Positions 1 through 8,543 of a DNA stretch of 64,000 bases are shown one piece after another. Every line of letters begins with the position of its first letter. Within the stretch, counting starts at the first letter, position 1. This DNA comes from Acidisphaera sp. S103 (GTDB lineage Bacteria > Pseudomonadota > Alphaproteobacteria > Acetobacterales > Acetobacteraceae): NCBI RefSeq assembly GCF_009765975.1, contig NZ_LMUJ01000101.1, forward strand, positions 82,588 to 146,587, written 5' to 3'. The notes under the pieces were generated by a model, which searched no databases, was not told the origin of the DNA, and saw only the letters and a program-made list of their open reading frames with translations. Both the position numbers and the translations under genes were made by a program.

Positions 1-1
1 G

Positions 2-538
2 CGTGCAGCCGATGATCAGCCGCTGGAAGCGCAGGAGCTGCAAGCCGCGCAGGCCGCTCAGGCAGCCCTCGCCGAACAGCTCGTCGACCGCTTACGGAAA
101 TACGGCCTGCCGGCGGAAATCGCTCCGACGGAGCCGATGGGCGGTAACGACCTGCTGGTGCAAGGCCAGATCGTTGGCATCGATCAGGGTAACCGGACCC
201 GCCGGATCCTGATCGGCCTCGGGGCCGGAAAAAGCACGGTCAGCGCCGATGCTCAGGTCTATCGTCTGACCGCGATGGCCCCGCCGCGCTTTGTCAGCGC
301 GTTTGAGGGGAAGGCCGACAGCGGTCACATGCCGGGCGCGGCCGAAACGATGGGCGCCGGGGCGGCCGCGCAACGGATCGGCACGTCGGCGGCGCTGACC
401 GGAGCGGCCCATGCCGGGATGGAAACCCGGCGCACGAGTGACACTGCCGAAGCCGGCGGAATCGCTGATGAGATCGCCTTGCGCGTCGGCCAACTTGCCG
501 TGGCCCAGCAATGGATTCCGCCATCAGCCCTGCAATGA
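2..538 (+). CDS. DUF4410-like protein, 5' partial
   Basis: The reading frame is open from the left edge to the TGA at 536-538, giving about 178 codons, so the start lies outside the window. The visible part begins with an Ala/Gln-rich stretch followed by a sequence typical of DUF4410 proteins: a segment on the motif NDLLVQGQIVGIDQGNRTRR, then a Gly-rich IGLGAGKS region. These proteins are usually small exported or lipoprotein-like proteins of unknown function. A signal peptide cannot be judged because the N-terminus is missing. The gene converges on the TRAP permease gene on the other strand, 32 bp away, so the two are unlikely to share control. The family call rests on remembered motif similarity. 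Confidence 0.6.
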   Translation, partial: RAADDQPLEAQELQAAQAAQAALAEQLVDRLRKYGLPAEIAPTEPMGGNDLLVQGQIVGIDQGNRTRRILIGLGAGKSTVSADAQVYRLTAMAPPRFVSAFEGKADSGHMPGAAETMGAGAAAQRIGTSAALTGAAHAGMETRRTSDTAEAGGIADEIALRVGQLAVAQQWIPPSALQ

Positions 539-570
539 TCTTGTGGGAGAGGCTGAGTGACGGTTTCCGC

Positions 571-1875
571 CTACATCCGCCCCGGCAGCCACAGCGCGAT
601 CGCCGGAAACGCGATCAGGATCGCCAGGCGGCAAATGTCCGTCACCACGAACGGCAGCACGCCCTTGAAGATCGTGCTGAATGAAACGTCCTGCACCACG
701 GTCTTGATCACGAACACATTCATCCCGACCGGCGGGTGAATCAGGCCCAGTTCCACCGTCATGACGATGATGATGCCGAACCAGATCGGATCGAAGCCCA
801 TTGCCGTCACGGCGGGGAAGATGATCGGCACGGTCAGGATCACCATCGCCATGGCGTCCATCAGGCAGCCCAGCACGAGGTACATCAGCATGATCACCAC
901 CAAGGCGCCGATCGGGCTCAGGCCGAGGCCGGTGATGAACTCGGTGACTTTTTGCGGGGTCTGGGTGACGGTCAGGAAGTAGCCGAACAGGATGGCGCCG
1001 ATCAGCACGGTGAACACCGCTGCCGCCGTGCGTGTTGCCTGTAGGAGTGATTCCAGCAGGTCGGCGCGCGACAGGCGGCCTCGGGCCATGCTGATCAGGG
1101 CGGCGCCGCCGGCGCCCATGCCCCCGGCCTCGGTGGGGGTGAACAGGCCGCCGTAGAGGCCGCCGATGACGAACACGAACAACAGCAGCGGCGCCCAGAC
1201 GTCCTTCACCGCCTGCCAGCGGTCGTGCCAGGAGGCGACACGGGCCGCGGGCAGCCAGCCGGGACGGACTCGGCCGATGATGGCGATGGTACCGATATAC
1301 ATGCAGACGGCGAGCAGCCCGGGCAGGATGCCGGCGATGAACAGCTTGCCGATATCCTGTTGGGTGATCAGCCCGTACACCGCCAGCACGATGGATGGCG
1401 GGAACATCGCGCCCAGGGTGCCGCCGGCGGCGATCACGCCGGTGGCGAACGACTTCGGGTAGCCGAAACGTCGCATCTCGGGGTAGGCGACGGTGGAAAA
1501 TGTGGCGGCGGTGGCGACCGACGACCCGCTGATGGCGGCGAAGCCGGCGCAGGCGGCGATGGTGGCGATCCCCAGGCCGCCGCGCCAATGGCCGACGAAG
1601 CGATTGGCGGCCTGGAACAGTTCGCGACTCATGCCGGTGCGTGACGCGATGGCGCCCATCAGCAGGAACATCGGGATGACGCCGAAGGTGTAGTCGGTGA
1701 CGATGCGCATGCTGGTCTGGCCGACCATTTTCAGTGCTGGCTCGCCGCCGACGAGGTAGCCGAAGCCGGTGACTCCGACCAGGCCCATCGCCATGCCCAC
1801 AGGCACGCGCAGCAGCATCAGGGTGAACAGCACCACGAAGCCGATGATGGCGACGGTGTCGGGCGAGAAATCCAT
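571..1875 (-). CDS. dctM: TRAP transporter large permease (DctM)
   Basis: 434 aa, the usual length for a DctM subunit. It is almost entirely hydrophobic, with about a dozen predicted membrane segments, and carries the family's Gly-rich signatures such as GGTLGAMFPPSIVLAVYG near the middle and LGCLMDAMAMVILTVPI in the second half. DctM is the sodium- or proton-coupled channel subunit that imports an organic acid handed over by the periplasmic binding protein. It is the last gene of a dctP-dctQ-dctM operon on the minus strand. Its ATG at 1875 lies 2 bp after the dctQ stop, which indicates translational coupling. The substrate cannot be told from sequence. Confidence 0.95.
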   Translation of the reverse strand: MDFSPDTVAIIGFVVLFTLMLLRVPVGMAMGLVGVTGFGYLVGGEPALKMVGQTSMRIVTDYTFGVIPMFLLMGAIASRTGMSRELFQAANRFVGHWRGGLGIATIAACAGFAAISGSSVATAATFSTVAYPEMRRFGYPKSFATGVIAAGGTLGAMFPPSIVLAVYGLITQQDIGKLFIAGILPGLLAVCMYIGTIAIIGRVRPGWLPAARVASWHDRWQAVKDVWAPLLLFVFVIGGLYGGLFTPTEAGGMGAGGAALISMARGRLSRADLLESLLQATRTAAAVFTVLIGAILFGYFLTVTQTPQKVTEFITGLGLSPIGALVVIMLMYLVLGCLMDAMAMVILTVPIIFPAVTAMGFDPIWFGIIIVMTVELGLIHPPVGMNVFVIKTVVQDVSFSTIFKGVLPFVVTDICRLAILIAFPAIALWLPGRM

Positions 1876-1877
1876 CG

Positions 1878-2393
1878 CTATTCGACCGCACGCGGCGTGT
1901 GCGCCTCTTGGATGCTGTCGGGACGGAAGATCAGCCGCCAGGTGCGAATGGCGATCAGCAGCACGGCCGAGACGTCACCCAGCCACGCCACCAGCGCGAA
2001 CGGCCAGGTGGGGATGCGCAAGTCGTAGGTCAGCACGTTCTCCTGCATCGTCAGCCTGACTTTGTCGAACAGCATGATGGTCTGCACCGTCACGACGAAC
2101 AGCAGCACCAGGGTGGCGAACACATCGATCCAGCGCTTGCCGCGTGGCCCGGCTGCCGACCACACCAGGTCGACGGTGATGTGGGTGCCGCGATAGCTGG
2201 TCGCCGCGATCCCCCAGAAGATCAGGATCCCCAGCAGCAGTTTGCCGAAATCGTAGCTGTCGGGGATCGACACGGCGAAGAAATACCGCAGCAGCACGCT
2301 GACGAAAATGTCGACAGCGACGATGCCGACGAAGGCCGCGGCGAGCCACTCGATGGTGTCGATGAAGCGATCCATCAGGCTGACCGGCGGCAT
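1878..2393 (-). CDS. dctQ: TRAP transporter small permease (DctQ)
   Basis: 171 aa from the ATG at 2393 (MPPVSLMDRFIDTIEW). The open frame extends upstream to 2642, but that extension overlaps the binding-protein gene and reads as a low-complexity Arg/Gly shadow, so the shorter start is chosen. Four hydrophobic segments fit the four-helix DctQ subunit, which scaffolds DctM and interacts with the binding protein. The stop of dctP (2399-2401) is 5 bp upstream of this start and dctM begins 2 bp after this stop, so the three genes form a tight operon. No unusual residues were seen. Confidence 0.9.
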   Translation of the reverse strand: MPPVSLMDRFIDTIEWLAAAFVGIVAVDIFVSVLLRYFFAVSIPDSYDFGKLLLGILIFWGIAATSYRGTHITVDLVWSAAGPRGKRWIDVFATLVLLFVVTVQTIMLFDKVRLTMQENVLTYDLRIPTWPFALVAWLGDVSAVLLIAIRTWRLIFRPDSIQEAHTPRAVE

Positions 2394-2398
2394 GGTGC

Positions 2399-3424
2399 TT
2401 ACTCGGCGAGGGCGTCGTGTTTCTTCAGGTCGGCCTTGAGGTCGGACAGCACCTTGTCGGCGTTCGGCACCTTGGACGCCCATTGCGCGACCAGCGGTTC
2501 GGCCGCCTTGCGCCAGGCGGCGATCTGGTCCGGCGTCAGCGTATAGACGTCGTGGCCGGATTCGGCGGCGATCTTGGCGCGACCGCCATGCTCGAAATCG
2601 GCCCAGGGGCTGGCGACTTTCTCGGCCCATTCGCTGGTGCAATGGTGGTCGATCACCGTGCGCTGGGCTGGTGACAGGGACTCATACTTCGCCTTGTTCA
2701 TCGCCCAGACGAAGGTGGTGGTGAACATCGGCGCATCCATGTCGTATTTCAGCACCTTGTCGATGCCGAACAGCGACAGCGAGCCCCAGGGGAAGATGAT
2801 GGTGTTGGCGACGCCGCGTTCCAGCACCTCGCGCGCCTCGGGGGCGGAGGATTGGACGTTGGTGCCGCCCAGCAAAGTCACGAACGCGCCTTGGGTAGCA
2901 TCGCCCGGACGCACCTTGTCGCCCTTGATGTCGGTGGGCAGCAGGATCTTGTGGCGGGAGTGGAACGCCTCGGGGTCCAGCAGGAAGGCGAAGCAGAAAT
3001 GGGTGTCCGCCATCTCCTTGGCGGCGTAGGGGCGGTACCATTCGTCGAAGGCGGCCGATCCGCCCTTGGCGTTGGCCACCAGGAACGGCAGTTCGCCGGC
3101 GGCGACGATGGGGAAGCGGCCGGGCTGGTAGCCGGGGTTGACGTAGGCCAGGTCGGCGATGCCGTCGCGCGCCATGTCGTAGTGGTCCATGGCTTTGCCG
3201 AGTTGTTCCGATGGAAACAGGATGGCCTTGATGGTGCCGCCGGATTCCTTCGTGATGTCGGCGGCCCAGGCGACCAAAGCGGGGTTGAGCGGATGCGCCG
3301 GCGGCACCCATGACGACATTTTCAGGGTGACGGTCTTGTCCTGCGCCTGGGCGGGCCTCAGGGCAGGGGACGCGACCAGCAGCAGCGCGGCGGCGGACAT
3401 GGCCATCAGGCGACGGATCGACAT
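2399..3424 (-). CDS. dctP: TRAP transporter substrate-binding protein (DctP)
   Basis: 341 aa starting with a clear Sec signal peptide (MSIRRLMAMSAAALLLVASP, cleavage expected after the Ala-Gln-Ala region near residue 28). The mature part follows the DctP/7 solute-binding pattern: TVTLKMSSWVPPAHPLNP at the start of the domain, a FPSEQLG stretch, and an ITPDQIAAW-like C-terminal helix (here LTPDQIAAWRKAAEPLV). It is the first gene of the dctPQM operon. The family binds carboxylates or other small anions in the periplasm and feeds them to the DctQM membrane complex. The ligand is unknown. This gene and the ABC binding protein at 3585 are divergently transcribed with 160 bp between them, enough for two promoters. 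Confidence 0.92.
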   Translation of the reverse strand: MSIRRLMAMSAAALLLVASPALRPAQAQDKTVTLKMSSWVPPAHPLNPALVAWAADITKESGGTIKAILFPSEQLGKAMDHYDMARDGIADLAYVNPGYQPGRFPIVAAGELPFLVANAKGGSAAFDEWYRPYAAKEMADTHFCFAFLLDPEAFHSRHKILLPTDIKGDKVRPGDATQGAFVTLLGGTNVQSSAPEAREVLERGVANTIIFPWGSLSLFGIDKVLKYDMDAPMFTTTFVWAMNKAKYESLSPAQRTVIDHHCTSEWAEKVASPWADFEHGGRAKIAAESGHDVYTLTPDQIAAWRKAAEPLVAQWASKVPNADKVLSDLKADLKKHDALAE

Positions 3425-3584
3425 ACGCGTTTCTCCCGTTCGCCGGTCCGGCCGGCGGTTGTGCCGGCCCTGATAGCGTGGCCGGCGGTCGGTTGGCTAC
3501 CGATCTGTTTACCGCCTTGCGGCGACGCCGCCACGACAGCACAATCACGCCCAGGGGAACGGTATCACTGTCAGGGATTAACCC

Positions 3585-5093
3585 ATGCGCCTTCGTCTAC
3601 TGACCGTCTTGTGCGGTCTGACCATCCTCGCGTCCGTGCCGGCACCGGCACAGACCCTGCACGTCGCGCTGCGGGAGGACGCCGACATCCTCGACCCGAC
3701 CCTGGCGCGATCCTATGTCGGGCGCATCGTCTTCGCAGGGCTGTGCGATAAGCTGTTCGACATCGATGAAAACCTGCACATCGTGCCGCAACTGGCGCTG
3801 TCCTACGAATGGACGGACCCGAAAACCCTGCTCATCCATCTGCGCCCGAACGTCACCTTCCAGGACGGCGAACCGTTCGACGCCGCCGCGGTGAAATACG
3901 GGCTGGAGCGTCATCTGACGATGCAGGGCAGCTTCCGCCGAGCCGAAATCGGCGCCATCGACCATGTGGAGGCGGTTGATCCGCTGACCGTGCGGCTGGT
4001 GCTGAAGTCGCCGTCCTCGCCGCTGCTGGCGATTTTGACCGACCGGGCCGGGATGATCGTCGCCCCCAAGGTGGCGCAGCAGGAGGGCAAGGATTTCGGC
4101 CTGCATCCGGTCTGCAACGGCCCGTTCAAGTTCACCGAACGGGTGGCGCAGGACCGTATCGTGCTCGATCGCTTCCCGGGATATTGGGACGCGAAGGACA
4201 TCCATTTCGACCGGGTGGTCTACCAGCCGATGCCGGACAGCGCGGTGCAGGATGCCAATCTGCGGGCCGGCAGCATCGACCTGGCGGAGCGTGTGCTGCC
4301 GACGGATGTCGCCGAACTGAAGAAAGACCCGAAGCTGCGCATCGTGACCGGCCCGTCGATGTGGTACGACGGTATCACCTTCAACCTGGGGAACGGCGAT
4401 CAGTCCAAAGCGCCGATCGGCCAAAGCGCGCTGTTGCGGCAGGCGTTCGAGGCCGCCATCGACCGCCAGGCCCTGAGTCAGGTGGTGTTCAACGGCCTGT
4501 ACCCGCCGACCGTCCAGGCGGTTCCACCATCCTCGCCATTTTATGCGCCTGGCTTCGAGGCGCCGCCGCGCGACCTGGCCAAGGCCATCGCGCTGGTCAA
4601 GCAGTCGGGCGTGCCGACGCCGATCCAGGTGACGATGAACGTGCCGAACACGTCGGAAAATTCGCAGGAAGCGGAGGTGATCCAGTCGATGGTGCGCGAC
4701 GCCGGCTTCGACCTGAAGATCAACCTGATCGAGTTCGCGTCCTCGCTGGCCGCCGCCACCCGGGGTGATTTCCAGTCCTATCTGATCGGCTGGTCGGGCC
4801 GAGCGGACGCGGATGGGGATTTGTATGTGTTTTTGCATACCGGCGCGGGGCAGAATGACGGGCGTTATTCCAACCCGATCGTCGACAAGGCTTTGGATAC
4901 CGCCCGCACGCTGACGGACACGGCCGCTCGGCGCGCGCAATACACGACGATGCTGGAGCAGGAGCGCAAGGACCTGCCGATCATCTATCTGTTCCACCCC
5001 GTCAACATCGTTGCGTTGTCCACGAAGATCTCGGGGTTCCGGTCGGTTCCCGACGGCATGATCCGGCTGCAAGGGCTGTCGGAGTCGAAATGA
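3585..5093 (+). CDS. ABC transporter substrate-binding protein, family 5 (peptide/nickel type)
   Basis: 502 aa with an N-terminal signal peptide (MRLRLLTVLCGLTILASVPA, cleavage expected after PAPAQ at about residue 23). The mature sequence has the family 5 features: LREDADILDPTLARSYVG at the start, DPKTLLIHLRPNVTFQDGEP, and VCNGPFKFTERV. These proteins bind oligopeptides, glutathione, opines or similar ligands in the periplasm. The gene overlaps the following permease gene by 4 bp (ATGA), showing operon structure. A weak AGGGA sequence sits about 10 bases before the ATG. The substrate is not predictable from the motifs visible here. Confidence 0.92.
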   Translation: MRLRLLTVLCGLTILASVPAPAQTLHVALREDADILDPTLARSYVGRIVFAGLCDKLFDIDENLHIVPQLALSYEWTDPKTLLIHLRPNVTFQDGEPFDAAAVKYGLERHLTMQGSFRRAEIGAIDHVEAVDPLTVRLVLKSPSSPLLAILTDRAGMIVAPKVAQQEGKDFGLHPVCNGPFKFTERVAQDRIVLDRFPGYWDAKDIHFDRVVYQPMPDSAVQDANLRAGSIDLAERVLPTDVAELKKDPKLRIVTGPSMWYDGITFNLGNGDQSKAPIGQSALLRQAFEAAIDRQALSQVVFNGLYPPTVQAVPPSSPFYAPGFEAPPRDLAKAIALVKQSGVPTPIQVTMNVPNTSENSQEAEVIQSMVRDAGFDLKINLIEFASSLAAATRGDFQSYLIGWSGRADADGDLYVFLHTGAGQNDGRYSNPIVDKALDTARTLTDTAARRAQYTTMLEQERKDLPIIYLFHPVNIVALSTKISGFRSVPDGMIRLQGLSESK

Positions 5094-6031
5094 GGCTGGG
5101 CCGGCGCCTCGCGCAGATTATTCCGACGCTGATCCTGGTCAGCGTGCTGGTGTTCGGCCTGCAGCAGTTGATGCCGGGCGACCCCGCGTTGGTGCTGGCT
5201 GGGGAGGACAGGGGCGATCCACGCGTGCTGGCGCAGATCCGGTCGGAGTTGTGGCTGGATCGGTCATTGCCCGTGCAATACCTGCACTGGGTCGGCAACG
5301 TAGTGCAGGGCAATCTGGGCTATTCGTGGCACACACGCGAACCGGTCGCCACATTGATCGAGGAGAAGCTGCCGGTGACCGCTCAGTTGGCGGTCATGGC
5401 GTTCATCATCGCGGTGCTGATCGGGGTGCCGGCGGGCGTGTTGGCGGCGGTCAAGCGCAACGGGCCGTGGGATTATATCGCCAACGCGATCGGGCTGGCG
5501 GGACTGTCGCTGCCGAATTTCTGGCTGGGGATCATGCTGATCCTGCTGGTGTCGGTCGATCTGGGGTGGTTGCCGCCGTCGGGCTATGTGCCGTTGACCC
5601 AGGATGTCTGGCGGTCGCTGGCGACCACGATCATGCCGGCGTTCGTGCTGGGGAATGCCATCGCGGCGATCCTGATGCGGCATACCCGTAGTGCTATGCT
5701 ATCCGTTCTGGATCAGGATTATGTCCGCACCGCTCGGGCCAAGGGGCTGTCGAAATCGCGCGTCATCCTGCGGCATGCGCTGCGCAACGCGCTGATCCCG
5801 GTGGTGACGCTGGGGGCGCTGGAACTGGGGACGCTGCTGTCGGGGGCGGTGCTGACGGAGCAGGTGTTCTCCATACCGGGCTTCGGCAAGATGGTGGTGG
5901 ATGCGGTGTTCAACCGGGATTATCCGGTGGTGCAGGGGGTGGTGCTGGTGACGGCGTTCCTGTTCATCCTGCTGAACCTGCTGGCCGACATTCTGTATGT
6001 GCTGATCAATCCGCGGCTGAGGCGTGCCTGA
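5090..6031 (+). CDS. ABC transporter permease, DppB type
   Basis: 313 aa, normal for the DppB/OppB subunit. It starts with a membrane helix (IIPTLILVSVLVFGLQQLMPG) followed by the GDPA segment typical of the family, and has about six membrane segments. The inner-membrane coupling loop containing the EAA-like motif is visible as RTARAKGLSKSRVILRHALR. The gene overlaps the upstream binding-protein gene by 4 bp and ends at TGA 6029-6031. Its partner permease would normally overlap or follow within a few bases, but here it begins 268 bp later, after an inserted stretch carrying a repeat element. Confidence 0.93.
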   Translation: MRLGRRLAQIIPTLILVSVLVFGLQQLMPGDPALVLAGEDRGDPRVLAQIRSELWLDRSLPVQYLHWVGNVVQGNLGYSWHTREPVATLIEEKLPVTAQLAVMAFIIAVLIGVPAGVLAAVKRNGPWDYIANAIGLAGLSLPNFWLGIMLILLVSVDLGWLPPSGYVPLTQDVWRSLATTIMPAFVLGNAIAAILMRHTRSAMLSVLDQDYVRTARAKGLSKSRVILRHALRNALIPVVTLGALELGTLLSGAVLTEQVFSIPGFGKMVVDAVFNRDYPVVQGVVLVTAFLFILLNLLADILYVLINPRLRRA

Positions 6032-6299
6032 TGAGCGCATGCGAGTTGGACCAGGCGGCCTTGTCGTTGACCTCTTGGCACTGCCGTGCAACCGTCATGG
6101 CGTGCGAAGGTACGCCATCCACGCCTTTGTTTTTACGAGTAAAAGGCATAGATGCCGACCTCCCTCGGCATGACGGACGGGGACGATCGAGAGGTCACCA
6201 ACGCCGCCGGTTGTTGTTGAATCATATTTCTTCCTTCAAAGTAGTATTACCCGAACCTTTCAAAGAACAATTCACGGAACTTTCAAGTAAAGTATTATC
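6032..6299. other. insertion-like spacer between the two ABC permease genes
   Basis: This 268-bp gap separates two genes that are usually directly adjacent. A short open frame (6031-6303) runs across it but resembles no protein and is judged spurious. The left part holds a copy of a palindromic repeat also found elsewhere in the window (6093-6176). The right part, from about 6215 to 6299, is strikingly AT-rich compared with its surroundings (for example gtagtattacc and caagtaaagtattatc) and could carry a promoter for the second permease gene. The junction looks like insertion of a small repeat element into an operon. Confidence 0.5.
6093..6176 (+). repeat. dispersed palindromic repeat, copy A
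   Basis: Begins cgtcatggcgtgcgaagg and ends ctcggcatgacgg, so the two ends form an inverted repeat around an inner ccatccacgcctttg segment. The same plan (cgtcatggc ... ccatccacgcctt ... ggcatgg/ttggatg ... gccatgacgg) is found at 55542-55630 and 59491-59580, and a truncated copy begins at the right edge. It lies between two permease genes of one ABC transporter operon. This copy is the most divergent. Confidence 0.6.
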
Positions 6300-7172
6300 A
6301 TGACGGTGCAGGCCACCCTGGCGGTGCCGAAGGGGCGCACACCGGGCCGGGTCGCGGTCGGCCGCTTCCTGTGCCGCCCCGCCGCGGTGGCCGGGCTGGT
6401 GGTGATCGTGCTGTTCGCCGCGGCCGCCATCCTCGCACCGCTGATCGCGCCGTTCGATCCGATCGCGACGTCATGGAGCGCGATCCGCAAGGCACCGTCG
6501 GCCGCGCATTGGATGGGTACCGATGAAAACGGCCGGGACGTGCTGTCCCGCGTGCTGTTCGGTGCCAGGGCCAGCCTGCTGGCGGGCGTGGTGTCGGTGC
6601 TGATCGCCGCCGGGATCGGCGTGCCGGCTGGACTGCTGGCGGGGTTCGCCGGCGGCTGGATCGACGCGGTGCTGTCGCGGGTGGTGGATGCGATGCTGGC
6701 CTGCCCGTTCCTGATCCTGGCGATCGCGCTGACTGCATTCCTCGGGCCCGACCTGGCCAACGCGATGATCGCCATCGGGGTGTCGACGGCGCCCCGGTTC
6801 ATGCGGGTGGCCAGGGCCGCGACGCTGGAGGTGGGCAGCGCCGACTATGTGCAGGCGGCGTGGTCGCTGGGCGCCCGCGGGCTGCGGGTGGCGGTGCGGC
6901 ACGTGGCGCCGAACATCGTGCCGCCGGTGCTGGTGCAGGCCAGCCTGTCGCTGGCCGCGGCGATCATCGCCGAGGCGTCGCTGTCGTTCCTGGGCCTGGG
7001 ACAGCAGCCGCCGGATCCGTCCTGGGGGTCGATGCTGAACTCGGCGCAGCGATTTCTGACTCAGGCGCCGTGGCTGGCGGTGTTTCCGGGGATCGCGATC
7101 TTCCTGTGCGTGCTGTCGTTCAACCTGGTGGGCGACGGGCTGCGGGACGCGCTGGATCCGAGGGGGCGGTAA
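6300..7172 (+). CDS. ABC transporter permease, DppC type
   Basis: 290 aa, normal for DppC/OppC. The N-terminus is cytoplasmic with a first helix VAGLVVIVLFAAAAILAPL followed by the family's IAPFDPI segment. GTDENGRDVLSRVLFGARAS is the classical DppC signature following the first helix. The cytoplasmic coupling loop (YVQAAWSLGARGLRVAVRHV) and the C-terminal FNLVGDGLRDALDPR tail are both present. It forms the translocation channel together with the DppB-type subunit at 5090-6031. No ATPase genes (DppD/DppF types) follow, so the transporter must borrow ATPases encoded elsewhere or is incomplete. Confidence 0.93.
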   Translation: MTVQATLAVPKGRTPGRVAVGRFLCRPAAVAGLVVIVLFAAAAILAPLIAPFDPIATSWSAIRKAPSAAHWMGTDENGRDVLSRVLFGARASLLAGVVSVLIAAGIGVPAGLLAGFAGGWIDAVLSRVVDAMLACPFLILAIALTAFLGPDLANAMIAIGVSTAPRFMRVARAATLEVGSADYVQAAWSLGARGLRVAVRHVAPNIVPPVLVQASLSLAAAIIAEASLSFLGLGQQPPDPSWGSMLNSAQRFLTQAPWLAVFPGIAIFLCVLSFNLVGDGLRDALDPRGR

Positions 7173-7348
7173 GCTGTCCGTTATTCTTCTTGCGGGCGAA
7201 TAATAACTCGGCGTAGCGTGATGTAACCGGCCGACCCGGCTGTGATTCCGGCGGAGCGCGGCAGAAAAGAAAAAGCGTCTCCTGCCACTGTCACGCGGTA
7301 CAAATGTACGCCGGACAGCGGATTAGATCGCCAATACTGGGCAACGTC

Positions 7349-8485
7349 ATGTCGGACCAATTCACCGAGGTTACCACCGAAGGCTGGCTGCAACGTCTCG
7401 GCGGCAGTCTGATCGCCGCGTTGATCGGATTTATCCTTGTACCCGCCAGCATCGTGCTGTTGTACTGGAACGAGGGCAGGGCGGTGAGCGCGATACGAGC
7501 GCTGGACCGGGGCGCGTCGGCGATCGTCGAGATCAGCCCCGAACCGGTCGATCCGCAGGCCAACGGCAAGCTGGTGCATGTGTCGGGGATGATGCAGCCC
7601 GGGACATCGGCGCGCGATCCGCTGTTCGGTGTTACCGGCGACGGGGTTTTGCGCCTGTCCCGGTCGGTGGAGATGTATCAGTGGCAACAGGAGTCCCATT
7701 CGGAGTCGCAGCAATCCGTGGGTGGCTCGAAGACCACGGTCACGACCTATACCTATAAGCATGTCTGGTCGGACCAGCCGATCGTTTCGGCCAACTTCAA
7801 GGTGCGCGGCGGCCATGAAAACCCGCCGATGGACCCGCGATCGGCGACATTCGACGGGACCGGGGTCAAGCTGGGCGCCTACCGGGTCGATCCGTCGCTG
7901 CTGAACAAGGTGGCCGCGTTCACGCCGCTGCACGCGCAGGCGCCCCCGCCATCGGGTTATCAGGGTTCGGGGGACGGATATTATCGTGGTCCGGATCCCA
8001 ATCAGCCGGCGATCGGCGATCTCCGGGTCAGCTTCGCCGCGGTGCCGGCGCAGACCATCTCGGTGGTCGCCGCCAATGCCGGCGGTGTGTTGACGGGGTA
8101 TCGCGACAGCAACGGTTATACGATTGCGCTGGCCGAACCGGGGGCCGTGACCGCGTCGGGGCTGTTCCATGACGAATTGAAATCGGCGGGCCGCCTGACA
8201 TGGATCCTGCGTGGTGTCGGGTTCGTCGCGATGCTGATCGGGTTCATCTGCATGACCCGGCCGCTGACGATGCTGTTCGCGGTCCTGCCGTTCCTGGAAT
8301 CGCTGGTGGGTGCCGGCGCCTTCCTGGTGGCGATCACGCTGGCGGTGCCGATCACCCTGCTGACGATCTCGGTCGCCTGGATCGCGCATCGGCCGTTGAT
8401 CGGCGGTGGGCTGCTGGTGGCCTCGGTGGTCGCATGGCTGCTACTGCGCCAGGTTTTGCCGCGGCGGCAGGTGGTTCGGGTGTAG
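7349..8485 (+). CDS. TMEM43 family membrane protein
   Basis: 378 aa from the ATG at 7349 (MSDQFTEVTTEGWLQRLGGS). An upstream in-frame ATG at 7304 adds 15 residues that do not fit the family, so the later start is preferred. The layout matches bacterial TMEM43/LUMA-like proteins: one membrane helix near residues 22-42 ending in YWNEGRAV, a large extracytoplasmic domain with RDPLFGVTGDGVLRLSRSVE and an MYQWQQ segment, and three C-terminal membrane helices. The function in bacteria is unknown. It is followed 58 bp later by another membrane protein gene on the same strand, so the two may be co-transcribed. Confidence 0.8.
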   Translation: MSDQFTEVTTEGWLQRLGGSLIAALIGFILVPASIVLLYWNEGRAVSAIRALDRGASAIVEISPEPVDPQANGKLVHVSGMMQPGTSARDPLFGVTGDGVLRLSRSVEMYQWQQESHSESQQSVGGSKTTVTTYTYKHVWSDQPIVSANFKVRGGHENPPMDPRSATFDGTGVKLGAYRVDPSLLNKVAAFTPLHAQAPPPSGYQGSGDGYYRGPDPNQPAIGDLRVSFAAVPAQTISVVAANAGGVLTGYRDSNGYTIALAEPGAVTASGLFHDELKSAGRLTWILRGVGFVAMLIGFICMTRPLTMLFAVLPFLESLVGAGAFLVAITLAVPITLLTISVAWIAHRPLIGGGLLVASVVAWLLLRQVLPRRQVVRV

Positions 8486-8543
8486 CATCGCGCACGGCGT
8501 TCGTGCTTTAAGGCCGCCACCGCGACAATTTGGAGAGGGAACG

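Noticed and set aside
524..1891. 455-codon minus-strand frame over dctM
   Set aside because: It is an Arg/His/Asp-rich shadow of dctM in another frame with no protein-like composition.
3597..5072. 491-codon minus-strand frame over the ABC binding protein
   Set aside because: Shadow of a real gene with a signal peptide and family motifs on the plus strand.
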